Positions 8,204 to 17,031 of a DNA stretch of 64,000 nt are shown here, piece after piece. Within the stretch, counting starts at the first letter, position 1; every line of letters starts with the position of its first letter. This stretch comes from Bacillota bacterium (GTDB lineage: Bacteria > Bacillota > Limnochordia > Limnochordales > DUMU01): assembly GCA_012839805.1 (NCBI GenBank), contig DUMU01000024.1, positions 1 to 64,000 of the forward strand, written 5' to 3'. A program made the translations under genes and the position numbers. The notes under the pieces were generated by a model. It ran no database searches, had not been told where the DNA came from, and saw only the letters and a list, made by a program, of their open reading frames with translations.

Positions 8204-9328
8204 ATGCGAGTTATAGTCTCCTCATGTGGGACGAGCCTTTTGACGAATGACCTTACATCCGAGACTGGCGGCGAGATGTTACGCCTACTAAACCGGTACA
8301 CCAACAGCAAGGAACGTGAGATTCCGTTGGAGGATCGCAAGCTGTTGGAAGCCCACGTTCGCGTCCGCCGCGAACGATTACTTTCCGGTGGCATACAGGA
8401 TGCCCGGAAGGCGAGTGCCGAACTCAACGGATTACTCGGAGTATATGGCGGCAGAGCGCCTGATCCACGGGACGTACTGTTCCTGCTGCACACGGACACA
8501 TACTTGGGAACTACAGTAGCCGAAGCTGTAGCAGCATGGCTCGAACAGAAGGGCGCACGGGCACATATCGTTCGGATTGAGTATCTGGCAACAAACTCGA
8601 TAGAGACATTCCACTGGGGAATACAGGAATTGACAAGATGGTGTGATGAGACACTCCCTGAATACCGACGGCAGCATTATCACATCGTATTCAACCTAAC
8701 TGGTGGATTCAAGGGCGTGCAGGGGGTTCTAAATACTCTAGGGCACGTTTACGCCGACGAGATGGTCTATATTTTCCAGGGCTCAGACTCCCTCATCCGG
8801 ATTCCCCGGCTGCCTGTGCGTTGGGAGTTGGACGATTGCATTACAACCAACCTCCCCGTTCTGCGCCAGTTGTGGAATCACCGGCCACTGCCGGTAGCGC
8901 AGGTCAAGGGCATCCCGGAGAGCCTGGTAATTGAGGACAATGGCATGGCCATGCTTTCAGTTTTCGGTTCGATCGCATTTGAACAGTACCGCAAGAGTAA
9001 GAACTCTGTTTATGCCCAACGATTGCTCGACCCACCCTCGAGCCAGGTCGTCTTTTCGGACCGTTTCAAGCGCGACGTGGAAGGGATTAATGAAGCAGAG
9101 CGGATTCGCCTTCTCAATTTCCAGATCGATGATTTCGACCGTTACCTGGTGGAACACGGTACTTATAATCCTCGTTCGTTACGAGTGCATCCTTGGGTTG
9201 GCCGACCTCCGGTTCCCGGAATCACCCACGAGTTCTATGCCTGGTCGGATTCGGACGCCGGCCGTGTGTTCTTCCACTTCTTACCCGATGGAACGGCCGT
9301 CCTGGATCATTTTCGCCACCACATCTGA
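8204..9328 (+). CDS. CARF-domain protein with RelE-like C-terminus
   Basis: A 374-residue protein. Residues 1-200 look like a CARF (APE2256/Csm6-type) sensor of cyclic oligoadenylates: VIVSSCGTSLLTN at 3-15, LLHTDTYLGTTVAEAVAAWL at about 94-113, VRIEYLAT at about 122-129, and the ligand-loop HIVFNLTGGFKGVQGVL at about 160-176. Residues about 265-374 resemble a RelE-type RNase: FKRDVEGINEAERIRLLNFQ, then THEFYAWSDSDAGRVFFHF, ending VLDHFRHHI. This architecture matches the CARF-RelE effectors of type III CRISPR systems (Cami1-like), which cut mRNA when activated. No cas10, other cas gene or CRISPR array is in the window, so it would be an orphan here. ATG 8204 follows AAGGGG. Lower GC than its neighbours suggests transfer. 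Confidence 0.78.
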   Translation: MRVIVSSCGTSLLTNDLTSETGGEMLRLLNRYTNSKEREIPLEDRKLLEAHVRVRRERLLSGGIQDARKASAELNGLLGVYGGRAPDPRDVLFLLHTDTYLGTTVAEAVAAWLEQKGARAHIVRIEYLATNSIETFHWGIQELTRWCDETLPEYRRQHYHIVFNLTGGFKGVQGVLNTLGHVYADEMVYIFQGSDSLIRIPRLPVRWELDDCITTNLPVLRQLWNHRPLPVAQVKGIPESLVIEDNGMAMLSVFGSIAFEQYRKSKNSVYAQRLLDPPSSQVVFSDRFKRDVEGINEAERIRLLNFQIDDFDRYLVEHGTYNPRSLRVHPWVGRPPVPGITHEFYAWSDSDAGRVFFHFLPDGTAVLDHFRHHI

Positions 9329-9476
9329 CGTAAACTCCGTGGCGGACGGGATCAGGTTGGCGGGCAACGGGCAAGCTTGACCATGCCGTTCAGCGCGGGG
9401 GCCTCCTGGCTGCCGTCCCCAATTCCGTTCCCGACGCAGCGGCGGCGCGCCCCGCGCGAAAGGAGGAAATGCGTGT

Positions 9477-10703
9477 ATGGCAAGGGATGTCGAACATGAT
9501 CCGCTGGACTTTGCTAGGAGTATTGGCGGGAAGCTGGTCTTCACACCGGGTCCCACCGAGGTGGCGGAGGAAGTCCGCCAGGCCATGGCGCTGCCGGTAG
9601 CCAACTCGGATCTCGACCCGGAGTTTGCCCGGCTTTACCGCGCGACGTGTCGCCAGCTGGGCGAGCTGATGCACACGCGCAACGACGTCCTCATCCTGGC
9701 GGGGGAGGGGCTCCTCGGCCTGGAGGCGGCCGTCGCCTCGCTGGTGGAACCTGGCGACCGCGTTCTCTGCCTGGCCAACGGCCTCTACGGCCGGGGCTTC
9801 GCCGACTTTGCCCGCGACTGGGGAGCGGAGGTGACGCTCTTCGAGGCGGACGACCGGGAGCCGCTGGATGCTGCGGAGCTGGAACGCTTCCTCTCGGAGC
9901 GGGAGGCGGCAGGAAGCGGCGGCGAGACGCCGCTCTTCCGGTTGGCCACGCTGGTCCACTGCGAGACGCCGACCGGGCTCCTCAACCCGGTCGACCGGCT
10001 CCTTCCCGTGCTCAAGCGACACGGGATTCTAACCGTCGTGGACAGCGTCTCGGCGATCGCGGCGGTGCCGCTGGAGGCCGACGCCTGGGGCGCGGACGTG
10101 GTACTGGGCGGCTCGCAGAAAGCGCTCTCCGCCCCGCCCGGGCTCGCCTTCCTGAGCGTCAGCCCGGCCGCCTGGGAGCGGATGCGGCGTCGCCGGCACC
10201 CCGTCCCGGGCGTCTACCTCAACCTCTGGCGCTGGCATGAAGAGTGGCTCGGGCAGGGGATCTTCCCCTACACGCCCTCGACTTCCGACATCTACGCGCT
10301 GCATGAGGCGGTCCGCCGCGCGCTGGCCGAGCCGGAGGCCGAGCGCTTCGGCCGTCACGAGCGGATCGCGCGAGCGGTCCGCGCGGCCATCCGCGCCGCC
10401 GGCCTCGAACTCTACCCGCGTGAAGAAGCCTCATCGCCCTCGGTGACCGCCTGGCTCGTCCCGGAGGTGCTCCGCCCCCGGGAAGCCGAGCTGCGCGAAC
10501 GCCTCTGGCGGCAGCACGGGGTGATGATGGCGGGGAGCTGGGGTCCGACGGCGGGTTTGGTGTGGCGGGCCGGCCACATGGGCGAAAACGCCCGCCCGGA
10601 AAAGGGCGAGCGGTTCGTCCGCGCCCTGGTCGAGCTCCTGCGAGAGGCCGGCTGGGCGATGCCGGGCGACCCGGTGGCGGCCTACCGGGCGGCGCTCGGC
10701 TAG
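9477..10703 (+). CDS. Class V aminotransferase (alanine-glyoxylate/serine-pyruvate type)
   Basis: A 408-residue cytoplasmic PLP enzyme of the class V fold. FTPGPTEV at about residues 22-29 is the family's N-terminal signature. GEGLLGLEAAVASL lies near 76-89 (cofactor phosphate region), ETPTGLLNPV near 163-172, VVDSVSAIAAVPLE near 186-199 (Asp binding the pyridine nitrogen), and GGSQKALSAPPGLAF near 208-222 carries the Schiff-base lysine. Length is normal. The likely reaction is transfer of an amino group from alanine or serine to glyoxylate or another 2-oxo acid; the substrate cannot be told from sequence. The start ATG 9477 follows AAAGGAGGAAA at good spacing. GC content jumps up at this gene compared with the CARF gene before it, marking the right edge of the acquired island. 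Confidence 0.9.
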   Translation: MARDVEHDPLDFARSIGGKLVFTPGPTEVAEEVRQAMALPVANSDLDPEFARLYRATCRQLGELMHTRNDVLILAGEGLLGLEAAVASLVEPGDRVLCLANGLYGRGFADFARDWGAEVTLFEADDREPLDAAELERFLSEREAAGSGGETPLFRLATLVHCETPTGLLNPVDRLLPVLKRHGILTVVDSVSAIAAVPLEADAWGADVVLGGSQKALSAPPGLAFLSVSPAAWERMRRRRHPVPGVYLNLWRWHEEWLGQGIFPYTPSTSDIYALHEAVRRALAEPEAERFGRHERIARAVRAAIRAAGLELYPREEASSPSVTAWLVPEVLRPREAELRERLWRQHGVMMAGSWGPTAGLVWRAGHMGENARPEKGERFVRALVELLREAGWAMPGDPVAAYRAALG

Positions 10704-10807
10704 GCTCCGCCGGGCTGCTTTGTATGATGCCAATCACTTTCATTTGACGAACTTGCTGCAGGAGGTTCTTGTGGGGGCCTTGGGCGTCTTTGCTCATCAG
10801 AATCAGA

Positions 10808-11190
10808 TCATTCTAGTCCTAGCGCCCGACGCACTGATGATCGGATCTCCGTCGCGAAATTGACTGCCGCGTTTGCATCCTCGGCATCGGCGATCATCCC
10901 GGGGCCGCGAACCTCTACCCCAAGGCTAGTAAGCGCCTCGGTAGCCTCTTCCAAGTGTGTCCAGGACGGTTCAAGAGGAAGCGCTAACCGGAGCAAAGCC
11001 GTCAGATCGTGGATCCTTGGGAAGGATACCCAGCCTCCACTAGTCTGGCTTTTAAGTATTTCTCGGCGCACTGTTGCGCGTGAAAACAGGCAGCGTCGTA
11101 GTTCGGCGAGTCAGGAGCGAGCAGCTCGCGGCGAGCAGTACGAAAGTCCCCCTCAGCCTTTTCCACCCATTCCCTCGTTTCGGGCTTCAT
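10808..11190 (-). pseudogene. HEPN-domain toxin of an MNT-HEPN pair, frameshifted
   Basis: The N-terminal half (ATG 11190, with GGAAGG upstream) reads KAEGDFRTARRELL, then AACFHAQQCAEKYLKARLV, the hallmark of HEPN (PF05168) proteins, and then hits a stop near 11002. The adjacent frame continues FPRIHDLTALLRLALPLE, then AVNFATEIRSSVRRALG, to a stop at 10808. Restoring one base near 11019-11025 (around GGGAAGG on the plus strand) gives a ~127-residue HEPN protein of normal length. It overlaps the upstream MNT gene by 38 bases, as toxin-antitoxin partners do. HEPN partners are usually RNases or substrates of MNT modification. This is either a real lesion or a sequencing error. Confidence 0.75.
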
Positions 11191-11491
11191 AGAGCACCTT
11201 CCCCCTTTGCGCTACTTCACGCAGGAAATCATCTTGCACCTGTAGACGTAGGTGAAACTGCTCGGGCGACCGCACTAACAAATCAACAGGAAAAGGTGGT
11301 TTGGTACGCCTGCGAATTTCCGATGCCATACGCCACGGTTTTCCCTTAAACGGCAGTATTACCAATAGATCCACGTCGGAATCGGGAGACGGTGTACCAT
11401 AAGCATAGGACCCGAAGAGAATAATTCGATCTGGCTTAAATTCTCGGATGATACGTTCGGAAAATGTCTGGATGTCTTTCATATTGACCAT
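11153..11491 (-). CDS. MNT-type nucleotidyltransferase (antitoxin)
   Basis: A 112-residue minimal nucleotidyltransferase with the polymerase-beta-like motif GSYAYGTPSPDSDVDLLV at about residues 27-44 (G-S, then D-x-D metal ligands) and a third acidic residue in PVDLLV near 69-74. Such proteins pair with HEPN proteins as type VII toxin-antitoxin systems, AMPylating or otherwise neutralising the HEPN toxin. The next gene on this strand is the frameshifted HEPN partner, overlapping by 38 bases. The start is ATG 11491; a second ATG at 11482 is also possible. The antitoxin frame itself appears intact. Confidence 0.85.
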   Translation of the reverse strand: MVNMKDIQTFSERIIREFKPDRIILFGSYAYGTPSPDSDVDLLVILPFKGKPWRMASEIRRRTKPPFPVDLLVRSPEQFHLRLQVQDDFLREVAQRGKVLYEARNEGMGGKG

Positions 11492-11924
11492 CGTATACCA
11501 CCACTGTGTTCCGACCTTGTAAGTTCGTCAGTTTACAGCCCCGTCACCGGCAGGACAGATGTTCAACCCTATCGAGAACCCAGCCCTTCGACGGGGCGCT
11601 GACACCCACATTGTCGGCTATAAAACCCAACAGAATCTTACCATGCCTGGAGGCCGGTGCGAGAGTCCCGAACGGTGGGGACACAGTCAACTGCTCCTCC
11701 TGCAACAGGCGCACCAGGTAGCCATTGTTCACCCTGCGGGTAGTTGCCACTGGCCGCACCTGCCTCGAGCAGTCCGTCACCGAAGACGTGCCCGAGGTGC
11801 GAGTGGTCGAGCGGCACACGGACGGTATGGCGCACGGACGACATTGTTACTACGGCCCGTCGCCCTGAGTGCCAAAGCGTGCCGGCAAACCGCCTGACCC
11901 CCTCGGCAACCGTGGACTGCGATG
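11492..11924. other. Intergenic, no supported gene
   Basis: Short overlapping frames exist on both strands but none has a ribosome site plus a recognisable sequence. A minus-strand stretch near 11600-11740 (GYLVRLLQEEQL...) might be a remnant. It is not called. Confidence 0.4.
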
Positions 11925-12386
11925 TCAGATGATGTCGAGGTCGGGCACCTCGACGCCCAGCATGGCCAGGCGGGTACACACCTGGCCCTTGTGGTGGAAG
12001 TCGTGGGTGACGAGGTGCCACGCAATTGCTTCTAGCGTAACTTCGGGCGGGTCGCCGGGCACCTTGCGTGTCTCCGATCGAGCGGATTCGTCGAGGCCGG
12101 CAAGCCATTCCACGGTGCGGGTCCGTACCGGCCGCCACGCGGCTTCAAGCTCCGCAGGCGTGACGAACGCGGCCGGATCGAGCATGGGCCGCGGCCTGCC
12201 TTTTACGATGTGTGAGACCCATATTTCTTCCGCCTTCATCATATGCACGAGGATAGTTTTGATGCTCATTACCCGGGGATGCGGCTGCCACGTCCACCAG
12301 TCGTCGGGGAGCCGGCGGCACAACTCGATGAGCTGGAACGGCCGTTCGCTCATGGCTCGTAGCACGAACTCGGGGATCAGGGCCAT
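11925..12386 (-). CDS. DinB-superfamily protein
   Basis: A 153-residue four-helix DinB/YfiT-like protein. The three metal-binding histidines are visible: one in IKTILVHMMKAEE (about residues 43-55) and two in AWHLVTHDFHHKGQ (about 122-135). The family includes thiol-dependent S-transferases (bacillithiol or mycothiol type) and proteins of unknown function; this gene's substrate is unknown. Length is normal and there is no signal peptide. It is cytoplasmic. It stands alone between the MNT-HEPN pair and a long intergenic region. Confidence 0.85.
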   Translation of the reverse strand: MALIPEFVLRAMSERPFQLIELCRRLPDDWWTWQPHPRVMSIKTILVHMMKAEEIWVSHIVKGRPRPMLDPAAFVTPAELEAAWRPVRTRTVEWLAGLDESARSETRKVPGDPPEVTLEAIAWHLVTHDFHHKGQVCTRLAMLGVEVPDLDII

Positions 12387-12925
12387 CGTCTATCACCTCT
12401 TTCCACGCCGGGGCCTGGCGGCAACCGGGCAGCCGGCCGCCAACCCGACGGCATAGTTGGGGATTCGGCGGTTACCGGCTACTTCCTGTACCGGGTTCAG
12501 TTGAACGGTCCACGCAACCGCCGGCAGCAGGGCGGAGCGGGTTGTGTATTCTGGCGGGATGTTTTACCGGTGATACGCTCTCCGTGGCCGGGGCCTCATG
12601 GCGGCCGTCCTTCCGCATCTTCCCTCCTTTGGACGTAATATGGTAAGATAGCACCGGCGTCTCTTTCCATTCCATCCGTACCAAGTTGTACCCCGCATGG
12701 TTCGCCACACCATTCCTTTGATCTATCGCCGCGAAGCCTATGTAAGTGTCAGCGGCTGAACTGTCCACGTAGTGTGTGGTGTCGCCCGCCTACCGGTTAG
12801 GAGAGAGACGGAAACATCGGCGTTAGTTATCACGAGTGGCATCGCAACATGCTCAAGACGTGGCCTTACCGGGCTCGCCCGGTTTGAGCGAGCCCGACTC
12901 GCCAGGGAGAGGGGAGGTTTTGCTC
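12387..12925. other. Intergenic region upstream of large secreted protein
   Basis: About 540 bases without a supported gene. A minus-strand frame at 12472-12768 lacks family features. I found no clear promoter pair or riboswitch-like fold by eye. Confidence 0.4.
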
Positions 12926-15900
12926 ATGAGGTCAAGTAGGCAGAGCAGGGTGCGACGGGCAACGCTGGTGATTCTCCGGCTTCTTCTATTGTCTTTGGCC
13001 ACCATCGGAACGGCGGGAACGGTGCCGGTGGAAGTCGCGGCCGGCATCGCTCAAGCGGGCTGGTCGGTCCCCACGCGGTGGGAGCGCAGCACGGTCGGCA
13101 TGGAACGAATGCCCTGGGTCTCCGGGAACACACTCTACCTGCTCTTCGGTGTCTTTGACATCTACAGCTCTACTTATAATGAGGCGCTCGACGCCTGGTC
13201 GGAGCCCAAACCAGTCCCCGGACCGATCAACACTTCGGCTAACGAAGTCAACCCTGTAGTTGTGAAGGGAGGAAGAGTCCTTTACTTTGCCCGTAATAAT
13301 CCCTTATCGAACTACGATTTTTATCGTAGCGAGTGGAATGAGGCGAAAGGTGAATGGGGGACACCGCTGAAGGTTGAAGCTTGGAGTACTACTGACTTGG
13401 AATGGGATCTTTGGGTGAACGAGGATGAGACGGTAGCCTACTTTACCAGTAGAGGCTCTTTTGGTGGCCGGAAAGGCTTGGGAGACCTAGACGTATGGAA
13501 AAGCGTGAAGGTGAACGGCAAGTGGAGCACCCCCGTGAACCTGGGAGCGCCCATAAACACCTCAGGACCGGAGTGGAGCGTTTTCGTCGGGCCCGACGGC
13601 AAGATCTACACTGACAGCTACCGGGAGGGCACGGTCGGTAAGATGGACATCTTCGTGGCGACCGGCGAAAAGAGCGCCCCGGTGAGCTGGGGAGAGCCGT
13701 TCAACAGTCCCGGCGATGAGAGGGAAATCGCTTTCAACGACCGCTGGCTCTTCATAACCGCGGTGGGCCGCGCGGGCGGTGCCGGCGGCTTTGACCTCTT
13801 TGTTTCGCGCTGGGAGGGTGCGCCCGTCGTGCCGGCGGCGGCCCAGTCTGTCGACCGTGCTGCCGATCGTGCTGCCGATCGCGCTGCCGAACCGGCCGCC
13901 GAACAGGCGGGCGTACAGGTTGCCAACGAGCCGGCCCAAGAAGGAGAGTTGCAGGAGCACCGGGAAGCAAAGTCGCAGCAGCAGCCCGAAGCACCGGTTA
14001 AAACAGCGCAGGCCCCCGGCACGGAAAGCCCGCCGGCCCACGGCGTCCTCGCGGTGACCGTGCCTGCCGGGACCGCGGTACTCATTGACGGCAAGCAGGT
14101 AGGTACCGGGTCGCTAGAAGTTCAATTGGAGCCGGGACTTCATAAACTCCGGCTGGAGCTGGTCGGCTTTGCACCGCATGAGGAAGTGGTGGCCATAACC
14201 TCGTCCTGCCGCCTCCAGCGGACCATTGAGCTCTCTCCCCTCGTGCCGGCTGGCCGCGGCTTCCTTTATTTACGTTCCGCAACTGAACCGGTAACCGGCC
14301 ATCTTGTCTCTATCGACAGCTCCGGAGTTCACCTGGTGACGGGCCGCGGGCTGGAAGTATTCCCCACGGAGTCGCTGGCACTTTTCACCCCGGTCGAAGC
14401 GCCCCGTTTGAGCGGGAACATCCCGGCCGGCGTCACGATCACCCGGTCGGGCGAGCTGATCGGCGGATTGCCGGTGGCCTACGACGCGGCGAACGGTGTT
14501 CTAAGCGCTCCCGATGGAGGCCGTGTCCCCATCGGCGACGTGGCGGCCATCGTATGGCAGGGGCGGAGGCTGCCGATTGCTAACCGTTCACCGGTCGTCA
14601 CCCTCTTTGAGGTGCCGCAGGAGGTGCTGGCAGGCAGGACGGCTACCTTCCGAGCGGAGGCGCAAGACCCCGAGGGTGACGAGCTCACATACGTCTGGTC
14701 CTTCTCCCAGGGCAAACCGGAAACCGCGGCGGGGCAGAGTGTGACGTGGACCGCGCCGTTCAGCCAGGTCGGTCTCCAGGTCGACGTCACGCTGCGGGTT
14801 GCCGACCCCCACCACGAGTTGGTATTATCCAGCCTGGTGAACGTCCTGCCTCCCGACGCCGACCAGGACGGCCTGAGCGACGCTGCCGAACGCCATCTGC
14901 GAACCAAGCTCAACAATCAAGATTCCGACGAGGACCGGGTAACGGACGGAGACGAGGTGGCCCTCGGCACCGACCCGCTCGATGTGGACACCGACGATGA
15001 CGGGGTCATGGACGGAGTTGAGGTGGAACTCAAGCTCGATCCGCTTCGTCCCGACACCGATGGGGATGGCCTCCCGGACGGTGAGGAGCTGGCCCTGGGT
15101 ACCAACCCGTTGCAGCAGGATACCGACGGCGACGGGCTCGACGATGCCCGTGAACTGGCTGTGAAAACAGACCCTGTTCGCCCGGATACGGATGATGATG
15201 GGCTTCCGGATGGTCGGGAAGTGGCCCTGGCTAGCGATCCGCTCGACCCTGATACTGACGATGACGGAGTATTGGATGGGCGTGAGGTTGAAGTGGGAAC
15301 TGATTTGCGCCGCTCCGATACCGACGGCGACGGTCTCACCGATGGCGACGAGATCGGCCGCGGTACGAATCCTTCACTGCCTGATACTGACGGGGACACG
15401 CTTTCTGATTGGCAAGAAGTGCAGCTGGGGACTGATCCGCGGCAGCAGGACACCGATGCAGACGGCCTTGCGGATAACAAGGAAGTTGAACTGAAAACCG
15501 ATCCGCGCAACAGGGACACGGACGGCGACTGGCTGGCGGATGGCTATGAGGTTTACTCGAGCGGAACGAACCCCTCGGCTTGGGATACCGACGGAGATGG
15601 CTTCGGTGACTTCGACGACCTTGTTCCCCGGAAGGATGCCGTTCTTGAACTCAAGATTAAGTGGTTCCAGCTTCATGACGATACCGAGCCCGGTTACTGG
15701 GTGCTGTGGCCTATCTGGCGCGAGGACCCTGACAACACGGCAGAGGTTTACTTGCTAGCCTGGGCAAATTCTGACATGAAGTCCGTGCCCACCTGGCGCT
15801 TGCCGGCATTCGGGACCTATCCGTTAAAACCCGGGGAATGGTGGACAATAAACCAAACGCGAAGAATTAACGTCCCGGACAACCAGCGCTACGTTAAGAT

Positions 15901-16111
15901 CATCCTGGCTGCGTATGATGAGGACGACGACGGCAAGTATGACGTGATCGACATTGATGGCTCGGACAAAACCTCCGAACTAACGCTCTACTACGATATC
16001 GTCTCCAAGACATGGAGCGGTGATGATAGTTCTGGAGAGACAGACGGTCGTGATGACAGCTACGATGAATACGATGGGAGTTTGTGGTACGGTATCAGCC
16101 TGTTGTATTGA
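12926..16111 (+). CDS. Large secreted PD40/PEGA/calcium-repeat protein
   Basis: A 1061-residue exported multi-domain protein. Residues 1-45 are a basic N-terminus and a hydrophobic signal peptide. Residues ~55-297 hold WD40-like PD40 beta-propeller repeats (GPDGKIYTDSYREGT, GAPINTSGPEWSVF). A low-complexity linker with tandem Ala-Asp-Arg repeats follows (~305-325), then a PEGA domain (~372-435; VTVPAGTAVLIDGKQVG), a PKD/Ig-like domain (~555-640; AQDPEGDELTYVWSFSQG), about 11 thrombospondin-3-like calcium repeats (~645-898), and a unique acidic C-terminal domain. It probably acts at the cell surface or in the periplasm, binding polysaccharide or envelope. ATG 12926 follows GGGGAGG; an earlier in-frame start at 12836 would bury the signal peptide. 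No anchoring motif was seen. Confidence 0.85.
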   Translation: MRSSRQSRVRRATLVILRLLLLSLATIGTAGTVPVEVAAGIAQAGWSVPTRWERSTVGMERMPWVSGNTLYLLFGVFDIYSSTYNEALDAWSEPKPVPGPINTSANEVNPVVVKGGRVLYFARNNPLSNYDFYRSEWNEAKGEWGTPLKVEAWSTTDLEWDLWVNEDETVAYFTSRGSFGGRKGLGDLDVWKSVKVNGKWSTPVNLGAPINTSGPEWSVFVGPDGKIYTDSYREGTVGKMDIFVATGEKSAPVSWGEPFNSPGDEREIAFNDRWLFITAVGRAGGAGGFDLFVSRWEGAPVVPAAAQSVDRAADRAADRAAEPAAEQAGVQVANEPAQEGELQEHREAKSQQQPEAPVKTAQAPGTESPPAHGVLAVTVPAGTAVLIDGKQVGTGSLEVQLEPGLHKLRLELVGFAPHEEVVAITSSCRLQRTIELSPLVPAGRGFLYLRSATEPVTGHLVSIDSSGVHLVTGRGLEVFPTESLALFTPVEAPRLSGNIPAGVTITRSGELIGGLPVAYDAANGVLSAPDGGRVPIGDVAAIVWQGRRLPIANRSPVVTLFEVPQEVLAGRTATFRAEAQDPEGDELTYVWSFSQGKPETAAGQSVTWTAPFSQVGLQVDVTLRVADPHHELVLSSLVNVLPPDADQDGLSDAAERHLRTKLNNQDSDEDRVTDGDEVALGTDPLDVDTDDDGVMDGVEVELKLDPLRPDTDGDGLPDGEELALGTNPLQQDTDGDGLDDARELAVKTDPVRPDTDDDGLPDGREVALASDPLDPDTDDDGVLDGREVEVGTDLRRSDTDGDGLTDGDEIGRGTNPSLPDTDGDTLSDWQEVQLGTDPRQQDTDADGLADNKEVELKTDPRNRDTDGDWLADGYEVYSSGTNPSAWDTDGDGFGDFDDLVPRKDAVLELKIKWFQLHDDTEPGYWVLWPIWREDPDNTAEVYLLAWANSDMKSVPTWRLPAFGTYPLKPGEWWTINQTRRINVPDNQRYVKIILAAYDEDDDGKYDVIDIDGSDKTSELTLYYDIVSKTWSGDDSSGETDGRDDSYDEYDGSLWYGISLLY
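14860..15625 (+). repeat. Tandem ~66-bp coding repeats (calcium-binding type)
   Basis: About eleven copies of a 22-residue unit follow the pattern DTDGDGLxDGxExxLGTDPxxx. Asp-rich loops at regular spacing are typical of thrombospondin type 3 / dockerin-like calcium sites. At DNA level the copies are diverged, so they are ancient rather than recently duplicated. Confidence 0.85.
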
Positions 16112-16150
16112 AAGTAGCCCTTAGGAGGGAAGCGGCCAAGCAAACATGCC

Positions 16151-16174
16151 GGCCGGCCTCGGGACAGGCCGGCC
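16151..16174 (+). terminator. Hairpin after large secreted protein gene
   Basis: A perfect 9-bp GC-only stem GGCCGGCCT/AGGCCGGCC with a 6-base loop lies 40 bases after the stop codon. The following bases (ACTTCT) are only weakly T-rich, so termination is likely but not certain. Confidence 0.5.
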
Positions 16175-16304
16175 ACTTCTACCCGGGCGGCAGGGTATAC
16201 AGCCGGGCCGCCTCTTCCACCGGGATTCCGCGGGCATCCTAAACGCTGCTCGCGCCCGGTGCCCGGCTTGTGCCGTGGTGACTGCCCTAAGAACCGTATG
16301 ATTC

Positions 16305-16322
16305 GCTCGCCCGAGGGCGAGC
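16305..16322. repeat. Short perfect inverted repeat
   Basis: GCTCGCCC-GA-GGGCGAGC lies in the decayed region ahead of the hydrolase remnant. There is no T-tract, and its role is unknown. Confidence 0.4.
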
Positions 16323-16489
16323 AGAGGATCATTCCGATGCGGGGGGACACCGGAGTGGGACGTCGTCGCTTCGCTGACCCACCCGGACGGATCCCCGCAG
16401 TTCCAGAGGCTCTCCACGCTCGAGATCATCCCGCGGCGGCCCGGGCCGGCCGGACCGTGACTCGCTGGACCTTTTCGAGGCTATAATGC

Positions 16490-17012
16490 AAATGGCGGAC
16501 CAGGTTCAGGCCGCGTCCACGCCCTGGTGTTGATGGCCACACCCTTCTACACTGCCGAAGAGCGGTTCACCCGGGAGATTCGACAGCTGGCCGCGAGGCG
16601 CGGCCTGTCAGAACGGGTGGTCCAACTTCGCCTGAACCAGTGGCGGCGCCAGATGGATGCTGTCGCCCGACAAGTAGCCGGAGGGGAAAAGACGACCAGT
16701 GTGAAGGTGGGAGAGCACGAAACAATGCTCAATCTGGCGCGCTTTTTGCAGAACACCCGTTTCGATCCGGCTGCCGTCCTCGCTCAGGTACACGTGCCCG
16801 TTCTGGTGCTGCACGGCGAGGACGACCGGGTGATCCCACCCCAGGAGTCGGCCGAACTGATTTCCGCGCTGGTGGCCCGGGACGCGGTGCACGACGGCGG
16901 CGCTGACGCCGGCGCCGGTGCCGGTGCCGGGACCACTGGCATTCGGGCAGCCGTCGAACTCTATCAACGGCCGGGGCGCAACCATCTTGGCGGCCACCGT
17001 CTAGCGGGATAA
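16490..17012 (+). pseudogene. Truncated alpha/beta hydrolase (C-terminal part)
   Basis: The reading frame from 16527 carries the C-terminal third of an alpha/beta hydrolase: VLMATPFY, then VHVPVLVLHGEDDRVIPPQ with the acid residue, then a possible catalytic His in GRNHLGGH. In a neighbouring frame GSGRVHALVLM lies just upstream, as in intact homologues. The nucleophile elbow and the whole N-terminal half are missing. Upstream frames (16336-16500) contain short coding-like fragments in different phases. An Ala/Gly low-complexity run interrupts the C-terminus. It is most likely a decayed gene, though a translated fragment cannot be excluded. Confidence 0.6.
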
Positions 17013-17031
17013 ACGTCTTTAGGGGGGCATC

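Noticed and set aside
7000-9500. CRISPR array or cas10 expected near the CARF gene
   Set aside because: No direct repeats of 25-40 bases with spacers and no other cas-like protein were found on either strand in this window.
14860-15625. Regular ~66-bp periodicity that could suggest a CRISPR array
   Set aside because: The units are in-frame, diverged, and encode Asp-rich calcium loops. There are no identical repeats with unique spacers.
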